Part shown: piece after piece, positions 15,903 through 23,596 of the stretch
How positions within the stretch are numbered: the first letter of the stretch is position 1
How the letters are laid out: each line of letters opens with the position of its first letter
DNA from: Actinomycetota bacterium
GTDB lineage: Bacteria > Actinomycetota > Acidimicrobiia > IMCC26256 > VFJJ01
NCBI GenBank assembly: GCA_009886115.1
Contig: VFJJ01000060.1
Span: forward strand, 1 to 42,386
Direction: 5' to 3'
DNA: 42,386 nt
The notes under the pieces: model-generated
Database searches by the model: none
What the model was told of the DNA's origin: nothing
Seen by the model: only the letters and a program-made list of their open reading frames with translations
Program-made: the position numbers and the translations under genes

Positions 15903-16121
15903 TCACACCCGTCGGATCTCGACGATGGTGGTCTTCTTCTTGCCCCCGGATCGTCCGAGGAAGTACAGCAACAGGGCTACGAGCACGGCCGCGGCCACGC
16001 CACCAACCTTGGCCTTGTCGAGCACCTGACGTTTCACCGTGTCGACCTCACCGCGGATCTCGACCAGCTTGGCCTCGATGTCGGCTCGGGTGATCTTGGG
16101 CGTGTCGCTCGAGGCGCTCAT
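15903..16121 (-). CDS. Small single-pass membrane protein, DUF3618-like
   Basis: This is a 72-residue protein. The first half is a charged amphipathic helix (ITRADIEAKLVEIRGEVDTV) resembling the DUF3618 pattern of actinobacterial envelope proteins; a transmembrane helix follows (about 42-58, VGGVAAAVLVALLLYFLG) and then a basic tail (GRSGGKKKTT). The ATG at 16121 overlaps the stop of the upstream holin-like gene (ATGA), which settles the start; a longer frame runs antisense-like through that gene. Function unknown. Confidence 0.75.
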   Translation of the reverse strand: MSASSDTPKITRADIEAKLVEIRGEVDTVKRQVLDKAKVGGVAAAVLVALLLYFLGRSGGKKKTTIVEIRRV

Positions 16122-16456
16122 CGCACGGCCTCCCCGTCGCTGGTGCGGCTCGGTTCGTGACGGTCGGTGCGCAAGCGCCACACCAGCACGGCGCCCACGA
16201 GGAGCACCACGACCATGATCACGTACGGCGACCACGACCAGTTGCCGTCGAGGCGACCGTCGGTCTCGGTCTGGATGGCGCGCAGGCCGGCCAAGGTGAT
16301 GAACACGACCCCGATCCCGAGGAGGAACGAGCCGGCGACGCCGAAGGCCACGAAACGCATCAGCGCCTTGAGCGGATCGACCGCCTCCTGCTTGAAGTAG
16401 GCGATGAGGAGGGTCTTGAGCTCGGCAGCTTGCTCGGACAGGCGCTTCTTGGCCAC
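16118..16456 (-). CDS. Phage-holin-superfamily (Holin-X/DUF1469-type) membrane protein
   Basis: This 112-residue protein has an amphipathic N-terminus (KKRLSEQAAELKTLLIAYFKQEAVDPLKALMRF), two transmembrane segments (about 35-60 and 76-94) and a charged tail. This arrangement fits the actinobacterial holin-X group, which are chromosomal envelope proteins and not evidence of a phage. The GTG start at 16456 has GAGGAA 3 nt upstream. It is coupled by ATGA overlap to the next small membrane protein. Confidence 0.72.
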   Translation of the reverse strand: MAKKRLSEQAAELKTLLIAYFKQEAVDPLKALMRFVAFGVAGSFLLGIGVVFITLAGLRAIQTETDGRLDGNWSWSPYVIMVVVLLVGAVLVWRLRTDRHEPSRTSDGEAVR

Positions 16457-16543
16457 GGGTTCCTCAAGAGAAGGTCGACGGAACGGTCGGATTGTCGTCG
16501 GTCGGAGCGGGTCGCGGCAAAGCGCGGGACTTCGAGACCCCGC

Positions 16544-18022
16544 TCAGGTGCCCGGCGGGGCGATCGTCGAAGGGTCGAGGGCCCGGACGAGCCACTCGTT
16601 CACCTTCGTTGCGACCTCGACCCGGTAGTTGCGGAGCTCGTCGTCGGAGGCGGCTTGGTTGACGATGAAGGCGAACGTGACCCTGCGACCGCCGCTCGTG
16701 TCGACGGCGGTCGCGGGAGCGGCGGCGGCGGTCGGGGCCGCGAGGTCGGGGTCGTCGACGAAGCCGGCCAGGCCCGCGACGTCGTCGAGGAACCCCGTCT
16801 TGGCCCGGAGGCGACCTTCCAGCGCCGTCCCGGTGAGTCGCTCCCGAAGGGTGCCGCTGACGCCGGCGACCGCGAGTCCTTCGTAGAGCACGGCGTAGCG
16901 GGGATCGTCATCGACGAGCGCCAGGGTCGACAGCAGCGCCCGGCACGTCGCCTGGTTGGCGCGGTCGAGGCCCGAGCCGTCGATGATCGTGACCCCCCCG
17001 AGCGGCACGCCCAGCGTCTGCAGCGTCGACGCGACCGCAGAGGCTCCACCGGCCGTGGTGCCCGGGCCACCAGCCGTCAGCGCCAGCTCTTTCACGAGCA
17101 TCTCGGCGATCGCGTTGTCGGACTCCCGCAGCATCGTGGCGACGATCTCGCTCAGGGGTGGCGAGCTGATCTGGGCGAGCTGCACGGCGCCGGGCGGCAC
17201 GACAGCGCGGTCGAAGGTGGGTGCGACGGCGACTCCGGCCCCCGAGAGCATCCGGGCCAGCTCGCCGGCCGCCGCGGCGGCCGGATCGGCGGCCTGCACC
17301 CGTGATCCGTCGGGCGCGCTCCATCCGCCGTTGGTGACGAGGGCCCCGATCGAGCCGACGACGCCCGAGGTCGCGTAGGTCGGCTTCCACGAGGCCACGG
17401 TCGTCAGATCGTCGTAGCGCGATCCGTCACCGTGCACCGATCCGCTCACCGACCGGACGCCGAGCGCCGCGACCTGACCCGCGAGCTGGTCGAGCGGCGT
17501 CAGGGCGTGACCCGTCGACAGGGGTTGCTCATCGAGGTACGCAGCCCACTCGGGGACCATCAGGACGGGATCGCCCCCGCCGACCAGGTACAGCTCGGCG
17601 ACGCTGCCGTCGGCGCCGATCGGCCCGCTCGAATACACGGTGGTGACGAAACGGTGATCGGGTCCGAGGTTCGTCATCGCCGCGGCCGCTGTGAACAGCT
17701 TCTGGGTGGAGGCCGGGATGAAGGGATCGTCGGGCCGGGTCTCGCCGAGCACCCGGTCGTCCTCGGCGATCATGAGGCAGTGCTCGGTGGAGGCCAACGT
17801 GGAGGCCACGACGTCGCCGACCTGGTCGACGGCGACCTCCACCGTGATGGCTTCGGGCAGGCGACGCAGCGACCACAGGGGAACCTCCGCCGACGGGAGC
17901 GGCTGCACCGGGATCGGCTCGGACAGCGCCGGATCGTGCGTGGCGTCCCAGCTCAGGAACGACGCCGTGCCCAGCAGCACGGCGATCAGTCCCCCGGCGA
18001 TCAGCGTGCTGGGATGGGCCAC
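16544..18022 (-). CDS. dacB: D-alanyl-D-alanine carboxypeptidase/endopeptidase, PBP4 (DacB) type
   Basis: This is a 492-residue penicillin-binding protein of the S13 family that trims or cleaves peptidoglycan peptides outside the membrane. An N-terminal membrane anchor (LIAGGLIAVLLGTASFLSW) is followed by the catalytic motifs: SxxK in PASTQKLFTAAAA (about residue 105), SDN in ESDNAIAEMLVKEL, and KTG in LRAKTGFLDDVAGLAGF. A domain insertion between SxxK and SDN is typical of PBP4. A Pro/Ala-rich insert (about DLAAPTAAAAPATAV) lies after KTG. The GTG start at 18022 stands one base after the stop of the acyl-CoA synthetase alpha gene. Confidence 0.92.
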   Translation of the reverse strand: MAHPSTLIAGGLIAVLLGTASFLSWDATHDPALSEPIPVQPLPSAEVPLWSLRRLPEAITVEVAVDQVGDVVASTLASTEHCLMIAEDDRVLGETRPDDPFIPASTQKLFTAAAAMTNLGPDHRFVTTVYSSGPIGADGSVAELYLVGGGDPVLMVPEWAAYLDEQPLSTGHALTPLDQLAGQVAALGVRSVSGSVHGDGSRYDDLTTVASWKPTYATSGVVGSIGALVTNGGWSAPDGSRVQAADPAAAAAGELARMLSGAGVAVAPTFDRAVVPPGAVQLAQISSPPLSEIVATMLRESDNAIAEMLVKELALTAGGPGTTAGGASAVASTLQTLGVPLGGVTIIDGSGLDRANQATCRALLSTLALVDDDPRYAVLYEGLAVAGVSGTLRERLTGTALEGRLRAKTGFLDDVAGLAGFVDDPDLAAPTAAAAPATAVDTSGGRRVTFAFIVNQAASDDELRNYRVEVATKVNEWLVRALDPSTIAPPGT

Positions 18023-18023
18023 C

Positions 18024-19514
18024 TCAGCCCGCTCCCTGACGTTCGGGCCGCAGCCCGCGTCGATCGAGCCAGCGGGCGTGACGGGCCAGGTGCTCGAGAG
18101 CGGCCACGGCCCGGTTGGCCGATGCGTAGCAGAGCCGTCCCGAGGCCCGCACCGCAGCCGGACCAGCGTTGTCGGGGAACGCGACCGCCAGCTCGGTCGC
18201 GGTGAGGATGGGCTTGCCCGTCTCGTCCGAGATCTCGGCCGCCGCCTGCGCGAAACGGGCGTCCTGGCGCTCGTGGTAGGCGACGATCCGCTCCAGCCCG
18301 TGGTCGGGGTAGAACCGCGACTCGCGCATGAATCGGGCCTGGTTCGACTGGATCCCCAGCCCGAGGTAGACGATCGCATCGACGTCGGGATGCGTGGCAA
18401 CGAGGCGCATGACGTCGGGGACGGTATCGCGCGTCTCGCCGCCTGCGAGGTCGACCGGGTTGCTCTTGGACCATCGGGGCGGCAGGTGGGCGTCGATCGC
18501 CTCCTTCAGATCGTCGGGGAGCGCGATGAGCTCGAGGCTCGACCGGGTGATGGCGTCGGCGGTGACCACGCCCCAGCCGCCGGCCGTGGTGAGCACGACC
18601 GTGCGGGGGCCACGCGGCAGCGGCTGGGTGGCGAAGGTGGCTGCGGCCTCGAATGCGGCCTCGACCGTGTCGGCCCTGATGGCCCCGGCCTGGCGGCACA
18701 TCCCGTCGAAGACCCGATCGTCGGCCGCCAGGGCCCCGGTGTGGGACGCCGCCGCGTGCTGGCCACCAGCGGTCGCGCCGCCCTTGAGCACGACGACGGG
18801 CTTTTGGGCCGCGACCGCAGCCAGACGGTCGAAGAACGCCCGGCCGTCGGGGAGCCCCTCGACGTAGACGAGGCTCACCGCGGTCTCGGGGTCGTCGGCG
18901 AAGTACTCGAGGTAGTCGGCGATGCTCGTGGCGGCGGCGTTGCCGGCGCTGACGGCCCGACTGATCCCCACGCCGGTCTGGGATGCGACGTTGAGGAACG
19001 ACGACACGAAGTTCCCCGACTGGCTGGCCACGGCGATCCGGCCGGCAGGCGGGTACGGGGCCACGATCTGGGCACACATCGACGCCGGTGTCGACACGAC
19101 TCCCTGGCCGTTGGGTCCCGCGAGCACCATGTCGAGCTCGTTGCACAGCGCGACCAGCTCGGCCTCGGCACGGCGCCCGTCGTCACCGGCCTCGCCATAG
19201 CCCGCGGTCGTCACGAACGCGGCCTTCACGCCTCGAGCTGCGCACGCTCGGAGCAACTCGAGGTTCGCTCCCGGCGGCGTGCACACAAAGACCAGCTCGG
19301 CACCACCGTGGGGCAGCTCGTCGATCGAGGTGAGCAGCGCAACGCCGAGCACCTCGCCCCCGTCCCGGTTCGTCGCGAACACCCGACCCTGATACCCGCT
19401 GGCCAGGATGTTGTGGAGCGCGACGAACCCGAACTTCCCCGGATGGCTCGACGCTCCGGCCACGACCACGCCACTGGGCTCGAACAACGACGCCAGCCGG
19501 TGCCGTGCGGTCAT
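18024..19514 (-). CDS. ADP-forming acyl-CoA synthetase, alpha (CoA-binding) subunit
   Basis: This 496-residue protein has a CoA-binding Rossmann domain (MxxLFEPSGVVVAGASSHPGKFGF), followed by two succinyl-CoA-ligase-like domains. The phosphorylated His is in AAASHTGALA. GPNGQGVVS and ASQSGNFVSSFLN are typical. It converts acyl-CoA, ADP and phosphate to acid, CoA and ATP, or the reverse, with the beta subunit encoded immediately upstream (4-nt ATGA overlap at 19511-19514). Acetate or other short or aromatic acids are possible substrates; the sequence does not decide. In many bacteria alpha and beta are fused; here they are separate. Confidence 0.88.
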   Translation of the reverse strand: MTARHRLASLFEPSGVVVAGASSHPGKFGFVALHNILASGYQGRVFATNRDGGEVLGVALLTSIDELPHGGAELVFVCTPPGANLELLRACAARGVKAAFVTTAGYGEAGDDGRRAEAELVALCNELDMVLAGPNGQGVVSTPASMCAQIVAPYPPAGRIAVASQSGNFVSSFLNVASQTGVGISRAVSAGNAAATSIADYLEYFADDPETAVSLVYVEGLPDGRAFFDRLAAVAAQKPVVVLKGGATAGGQHAAASHTGALAADDRVFDGMCRQAGAIRADTVEAAFEAAATFATQPLPRGPRTVVLTTAGGWGVVTADAITRSSLELIALPDDLKEAIDAHLPPRWSKSNPVDLAGGETRDTVPDVMRLVATHPDVDAIVYLGLGIQSNQARFMRESRFYPDHGLERIVAYHERQDARFAQAAAEISDETGKPILTATELAVAFPDNAGPAAVRASGRLCYASANRAVAALEHLARHARWLDRRGLRPERQGAG

Positions 19515-20161
19515 CGCCCGCTCCCGTCGACGACCACGAGCGCATCGACCGCGACGGGGAGCCCGTCAACGACGATCAGGGGATTCACGTCGACCGAGAC
19601 GATGTCGGGCCGATCCTGTGCGAGCTGCGAGAGAGCCACGAGCACCCGAGCCACGGCGTCGCGATCGACGGGCGGCTCGCCCCTGAAGGAGGCGAGCAGG
19701 GCCTGGGTCGACAGGTCGTCGAGCATCTCCCCGGCGTCGATCTCGCTGATCGGCACCAGCCGGAACGCCACGTCGGCGATGGCCTCGGCGAAGATGCCGC
19801 CGATGCCGAGCATGACGCACGGGCCGAACTGCGGGTCGCGGTGCACACCGGCGATCAGCTCCCGATTGCCCTTGACCATTGCCGCGACGAGGACGCCCTG
19901 GACGTCGTCGTCCGGCTCGGCCGCCGCGAGCAGCTCGGTGGCAGCCCGCGCCACCGCATCGTCGTCGGCCAGACCGAGGCGCACGAGTCCCCGTTCGGTC
20001 TTGTGGGCGATGCCCGTCCCGCAGAGCTTGAGCGCCACGGGGAACCCGACGATCCGGGCTCCGTCGACAGCGCCGGCGGCGTCGATCGCCAACCGTTCGG
20101 CCGGGACCGGGACGCCCCGCTGGGCGAGCAACATCTTCGAGTCGTGCTCCGAGAGCGTCAT
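19511..20161 (-). CDS. ADP-forming acyl-CoA synthetase, beta (ATP-grasp) subunit
   Basis: This 216-residue ATP-grasp domain binds the nucleotide and accepts phosphate from the alpha-subunit His. Visible features: GFPVALKLCGTGIAHKTERGLVRLGL (ATP-grasp Lys region), VLVAAMVKGNRELIAGVHRDPQFGPCVMLGIGG and VDVNPLIVVDG with the metal-binding Asn/Asp. Length is normal for a stand-alone beta subunit. The ATG at 20161 is chosen because upstream in-frame codons fall in the preceding gene, which stops at 20175. Confidence 0.88.
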   Translation of the reverse strand: MTLSEHDSKMLLAQRGVPVPAERLAIDAAGAVDGARIVGFPVALKLCGTGIAHKTERGLVRLGLADDDAVARAATELLAAAEPDDDVQGVLVAAMVKGNRELIAGVHRDPQFGPCVMLGIGGIFAEAIADVAFRLVPISEIDAGEMLDDLSTQALLASFRGEPPVDRDAVARVLVALSQLAQDRPDIVSVDVNPLIVVDGLPVAVDALVVVDGSGR

Positions 20162-20174
20162 CACCGCATGGAAC

Positions 20175-21827
20175 CTAGTTTTCGTGGGGGTCGCGCAGCG
20201 GTGCAGCGATGCTCTGGAGGGCCTCGATGTACTCATCGCGCAGCAGCCGCTTGAGCAGCTTTCCGGCGTCGGTGCGGGGCAGCTCTGAGCGGAGCTCGTA
20301 GCTCCTGGGGCGCTTGTAGGCCGCCAGCCGGGTCTGGAGGAAGGCGTCGAGCCCGACCGCGTCCACGGTCGAGTGCGGCTGGAGGGCGACCACGCAATGC
20401 ACGGCTTCGCCCCACTCGTCGTCGGGGACGCCGAAGACCCCGGCGTCGAGCACGTCCGGATGCTCGTGGAGCACCGCCTCGATCTCGGCCGGGTAGATGT
20501 TGACGCCGCCCGAGATGATCATGTCCTTCAGGCGGTCGCAGATCGAGACGAACCCCTCGTCGTCGATCAGGGCGACGTCGCCCACCGAGAACCACCCGTC
20601 ACCACCTCGGTCACCGTCGGTCGGCACTTCGGAGTCGCTGTCGCTGCCGGCACCGGGAATGGTCGCGAGCTGCTCGGACGAGCGGTGGTAGCCGTCCATC
20701 ACCAGCCGACTCCGGATGAACAGCTCGCCGGGCTCGCCGACGGGGGCGTCGGAGCCGTCGGAGCCCACGACGCGCACCTCGATCGAGCCGTAGGGGCGCC
20801 CGCAGGATCCGGGCTTGCGCAGCTGATCGGCCGGTTCGAGGATCGTCGTGACCCCGATCTCGGTCGAGCCGTAGACCTCGAACAGGAACTCGGCACCGAA
20901 CCGCTCGATGATCTGCACCTTGAGCGCGTACGGAACCGGCGCCGCGTTGACCACGAGCGAGCGCATGCTCGAGAGGTCGGCCCGGGCCAGCTCGTCGACC
21001 GGAAGCGCCATGATCCGCTTCATCTGCGTCGGGGCGCTGAAGGTGTTCGTGACGCGGTGCTGGGCCACCAGGTGCAGCCAACGCCGGGCGTCGAAGCGGC
21101 GGAGCACGATCACGGTCTGACCGCTCGAGTGCGCAAGCGACGCCCAGGCCAGCGGACCGGAGTGATAGAGGGGCCCGGTCGTGAGGTGCACGTCGCCGGG
21201 TCGGCCGAGCCGGAGCGTGTCCATCATGACCGCCACCGTGGCCGGGTCGCTCCTGGTTCGGAGCGCGCCTTTCGGATGACCGGTCGTTCCCGACGTGTAG
21301 ATCATCGCGGCACCGGCCGAGGCCCCGGACACCCCGGGCTCCTCGGCCGAGCATCCGTCGATGAGTTGATTCCACCCAAGCCAGCCGGGTGGTCGGGGCG
21401 TGCCATGTGCACCAGTCGCTCCGAACACCACGACATGGCGCACCTTGGGAAGGGCGTCAGCCACCTGGGCCAGCACATCGGCGTGCTCGGCGTCGATGAA
21501 GACCAGCGCGGCATCCGAGTTGTCGATGACGTAGCGCATCTCCTCGGCGACGAAGCGGTACGACAAGGGCACCGCGGTCAACGAGGCCTTGCGGGCCGCA
21601 TGGACGACGACCAGCAATTCGAGCGAGTTGGGGCCGCACCACACCACACGATCACCCGGTACCGTCCCCAGGCGGCGCATGCCGGCAACGACCCGGTTCA
21701 CCAGGGCGTTCAGCTCGGCGTAGCTCGTCGACGACGCACGGGCGCCACCGCTTCCGTCGACGACGACGGCCCGCGTGTCGGGCTGTGAGGCCGAATGCCG
21801 GGCGAGGGGGTCGATCGGTTGACTCAC
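20175..21827 (-). CDS. AMP-forming acyl-CoA synthetase (ANL superfamily)
   Basis: This 550-residue enzyme activates a carboxylic acid as acyl-AMP and then acyl-CoA. The AMP-binding P-loop is MIYTSGTTGHPKGALRT; YGSTEIGVTT is the adenine-binding A5 motif; GWFSVGDVALIDDEGFVSICDRLKDMIISGGVNIYP covers the A7-A8 hinge; the catalytic Lys is in RTDAGKLLKRLLR. A Gly/Asp/Ser-rich insert (SDSDSEVPTDGDRGGDG) sits before A7. The GTG at 21827 has GATGAGG upstream. It is 13 nt before the ADP-forming beta subunit, so two different acyl-CoA synthetase types share one operon. A fatty or dicarboxylic acid substrate is possible. Confidence 0.88.
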   Translation of the reverse strand: MSQPIDPLARHSASQPDTRAVVVDGSGGARASSTSYAELNALVNRVVAGMRRLGTVPGDRVVWCGPNSLELLVVVHAARKASLTAVPLSYRFVAEEMRYVIDNSDAALVFIDAEHADVLAQVADALPKVRHVVVFGATGAHGTPRPPGWLGWNQLIDGCSAEEPGVSGASAGAAMIYTSGTTGHPKGALRTRSDPATVAVMMDTLRLGRPGDVHLTTGPLYHSGPLAWASLAHSSGQTVIVLRRFDARRWLHLVAQHRVTNTFSAPTQMKRIMALPVDELARADLSSMRSLVVNAAPVPYALKVQIIERFGAEFLFEVYGSTEIGVTTILEPADQLRKPGSCGRPYGSIEVRVVGSDGSDAPVGEPGELFIRSRLVMDGYHRSSEQLATIPGAGSDSDSEVPTDGDRGGDGWFSVGDVALIDDEGFVSICDRLKDMIISGGVNIYPAEIEAVLHEHPDVLDAGVFGVPDDEWGEAVHCVVALQPHSTVDAVGLDAFLQTRLAAYKRPRSYELRSELPRTDAGKLLKRLLRDEYIEALQSIAAPLRDPHEN

Positions 21828-21892
21828 ACGAACCTCATCAGAATGGAGAACACCGCGGACCACGGTGCGACATCGCGCCATCAGGGCGCCGG

Positions 21893-21898
21893 TAGCCT
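21893..21898 (+). promoter_or_regulatory. -10 box ahead of a leaderless short ORF and the glycosyltransferase
   Basis: TAGCCT, followed by 6 nt and then GTG at 21905. The identical hexamer stands 8 nt before lutA. It points to transcription starting at 21905. Confidence 0.45.
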
Positions 21899-21904
21899 AC
21901 CGAC

Positions 21905-21988
21905 GTGCCGAGATCGTTTGAGGTTGTCGAGTGCGCGGTCCGTGACGAGCCAAACGACGCAATCCAGAGCGATCGGGCGGTCCGCTGA
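21905..21988 (+). CDS. Possible 27-codon leader ORF before the glycosyltransferase
   Basis: The GTG at 21905 is placed 6 nt after a TAGCCT -10 box, the leaderless arrangement seen elsewhere in the window. The ORF encodes 27 residues beginning VPRSFEVVECAVRDE and stops at 21988, 7 nt before the ATG at 21996. No family is recognised. It may be a leader peptide that feeds ribosomes to the glycosyltransferase, whose own start lacks a good ribosome-binding site, or it may be chance. Confidence 0.25.
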   Translation: MPRSFEVVECAVRDEPNDAIQSDRAVR

Positions 21989-21995
21989 GCGCCTC

Positions 21996-22805
21996 ATGCC
22001 CCTTCGCCAGTTCAGGTGGAGCGGGATCGGAGCCGATGTCTCATCCGTGGCTCTGCCCGACCTTCAGCCGCCGTTTCTCCGCGGCCTCGACGGGGCTCGC
22101 CGCGTGATCACGGTCGTCATGCCGGCCCACAACGAAGAGGATCTGCTCGCCGAGGCGGTGGACGTCGTCGTCTCGGGCCTCGAGGCCGACGGGACCGACT
22201 TCGAGATCGTCATCGTCGAGAACGGCTCGAAGGACCGGACCTGGGGCATCGCCCAGGATCTCGAGCGCGCCAACCCGCGGATCAGGGCCCTCCAGTCACC
22301 CGAGCCCGACTACGGGCGGGCGCTGCGAGCCGGCTTCATGGCCGCGACGGGCGACGTGGTCGTGTCGTTCGACGTCGACTTCTGCGATCTCGACTTCCTC
22401 CGCGCTGCGGTGGCAACGATCGAGCAGCCCGGCGGCCCGGCGATCGTCGTCGGCACCAAGCGTGGTGCCGGCTCGAACGACACCCGTCCCTTCTCCCGGC
22501 GGCTGGTGACGGGGGTCTTCTCCCGGCTCCTCACGGTGGGCTTCGGGCTCAAGGTCTCCGACACCCACGGCATCAAGGCGTTCCGGCGTTCGGCGGTGAC
22601 GCCCATCGTCGAACGGTGCGAGTTCGGGACTGACATCTTCGACACCGAGCTCGTCCTGCGGGCCGAACGGGCGGGGCTGCTCACCGACGAGATCCCGGTG
22701 GTCGTCGAGGAGCGGCGCCCGGCCCGGTCATCGATCGCCCGGCGCATCCCTCGCACCCTCAAGAACCTGGCCCGGCTGCGGATCGCGCTCTGGCGCCGGC
22801 CCTGA
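21996..22805 (+). CDS. Family 2 glycosyltransferase (dolichol-phosphate-mannose-synthase-like)
   Basis: This 269-residue GT-A enzyme has VITVVMPAHNEEDLLAEAV at the nucleotide-sugar-binding start, FEIVIVENGSKDRTWGIA, DYGRALRAGFMAATGDVVVSFDVDF (DXD-type metal site) and SDTHGIKAFRRSAV. It resembles polyprenyl-phosphate mannosyl or glucosyl transferases but has no C-terminal membrane helices, so it acts on the cytoplasmic face. The ATG at 21996 is uncertain; a GTG at 22047 is also possible because the first 40 residues are not conserved. Divergent from the acyl-CoA synthetase gene. Confidence 0.85.
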   Translation: MPLRQFRWSGIGADVSSVALPDLQPPFLRGLDGARRVITVVMPAHNEEDLLAEAVDVVVSGLEADGTDFEIVIVENGSKDRTWGIAQDLERANPRIRALQSPEPDYGRALRAGFMAATGDVVVSFDVDFCDLDFLRAAVATIEQPGGPAIVVGTKRGAGSNDTRPFSRRLVTGVFSRLLTVGFGLKVSDTHGIKAFRRSAVTPIVERCEFGTDIFDTELVLRAERAGLLTDEIPVVVEERRPARSSIARRIPRTLKNLARLRIALWRRP

Positions 22806-22832
22806 CCGCCGTCCGCCGCCCGACGGGTGCCG

Positions 22833-22838
22833 TAGCCT
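22833..22838 (+). promoter_or_regulatory. -10 box of lutABC (leaderless)
   Basis: TAGCCT, 8 nt before the GTG at 22847. It separates lutABC from the glycosyltransferase ending at 22805. Confidence 0.5.
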
Positions 22839-22846
22839 GACCGACC

Positions 22847-23596
22847 GTGGACCTCAACGACCCGGCAGCCGTCAGACCCCAGGTCGCGCTCTTCGTGACC
22901 TGCACGGTCGACAGCGTCGCCCCGAAGGTGGGGACGGCCACCGTGCGGCTCCTCGAAGCGGCCGGCGTCGAGGTTGTCGTGCCCGCAGCGCAAACCTGCT
23001 GCGGACAGCCCGCGGCCAACAGCGGTGCCCCCGAGGCCGCCGCCGTCCTCGCCCGTCACTTCGTGGAGGTCTTCGAGCCCTACGAGACCATCGTCTCCCC
23101 ATCGGGATCGTGCGTCGCCATGGTGCGGCACTGGTATCCCCGGCTCCTGTCGGGGAGTTGGCGGACCCGGGCCGAAGCCGTCGCCGAACGCACCCACGAG
23201 CTCACGGCGTACCTCGTCGACGTGGCCGGACGGGCCGATCTGGGCGCCGTGATCGACGGGGGCCCGCTGACCGTGCACGACTCGTGCCACGGCCTGCGCG
23301 TCCTCGGGCTCGGCCATGCCGCTCGGGAGCTGTTGGGCGCCGCCGGTGCCAAGATCGTCGAGATGGACGATCCCGAGGCCTGCTGCGGCTTCGGCGGGAC
23401 GTTCGCGCTCAAGCACACGGCGGTCTCGACCGCCATGGCCGACGCCAAGCTCCGTGACTCCGCCGCGACCGGAGCGGCCTGCATGGTGGGCGGCGACGCC
23501 GGCTGCCTCGTGCACCTCGAAGGTCGCCAGCGGCGGTGCGGCATCGGTCCGGCCGTCCGCCACATCGCCGAGGTGCTGGCCGAGGCACTCCCGTGA
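22847..23596 (+). CDS. lutA: L-lactate oxidation iron-sulfur protein LutA
   Basis: This 249-residue protein of the CCG-domain family has two Cys-Cys-Gly sites: AAQTCCGQPAANSG and DPEACCGFGGTFALKH, plus conserved Cys in TVHDSCHGLRVLG and VGGDAGCLVHLEG. Such domains bind an unusual Fe-S cluster. With LutB and LutC it forms the lactate-utilisation complex that oxidises L-lactate to pyruvate. Start and stop are tightly packed: its stop overlaps the lutB GTG (GTGA). Confidence 0.92.
   Translation: MDLNDPAAVRPQVALFVTCTVDSVAPKVGTATVRLLEAAGVEVVVPAAQTCCGQPAANSGAPEAAAVLARHFVEVFEPYETIVSPSGSCVAMVRHWYPRLLSGSWRTRAEAVAERTHELTAYLVDVAGRADLGAVIDGGPLTVHDSCHGLRVLGLGHAARELLGAAGAKIVEMDDPEACCGFGGTFALKHTAVSTAMADAKLRDSAATGAACMVGGDAGCLVHLEGRQRRCGIGPAVRHIAEVLAEALP

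Noticed and set aside
16118-16456. Holin-like gene as a sign of prophage
   Set aside because: Holin-X proteins are ordinary chromosomal genes in actinobacteria; no phage structural, lysin or integrase genes are near.
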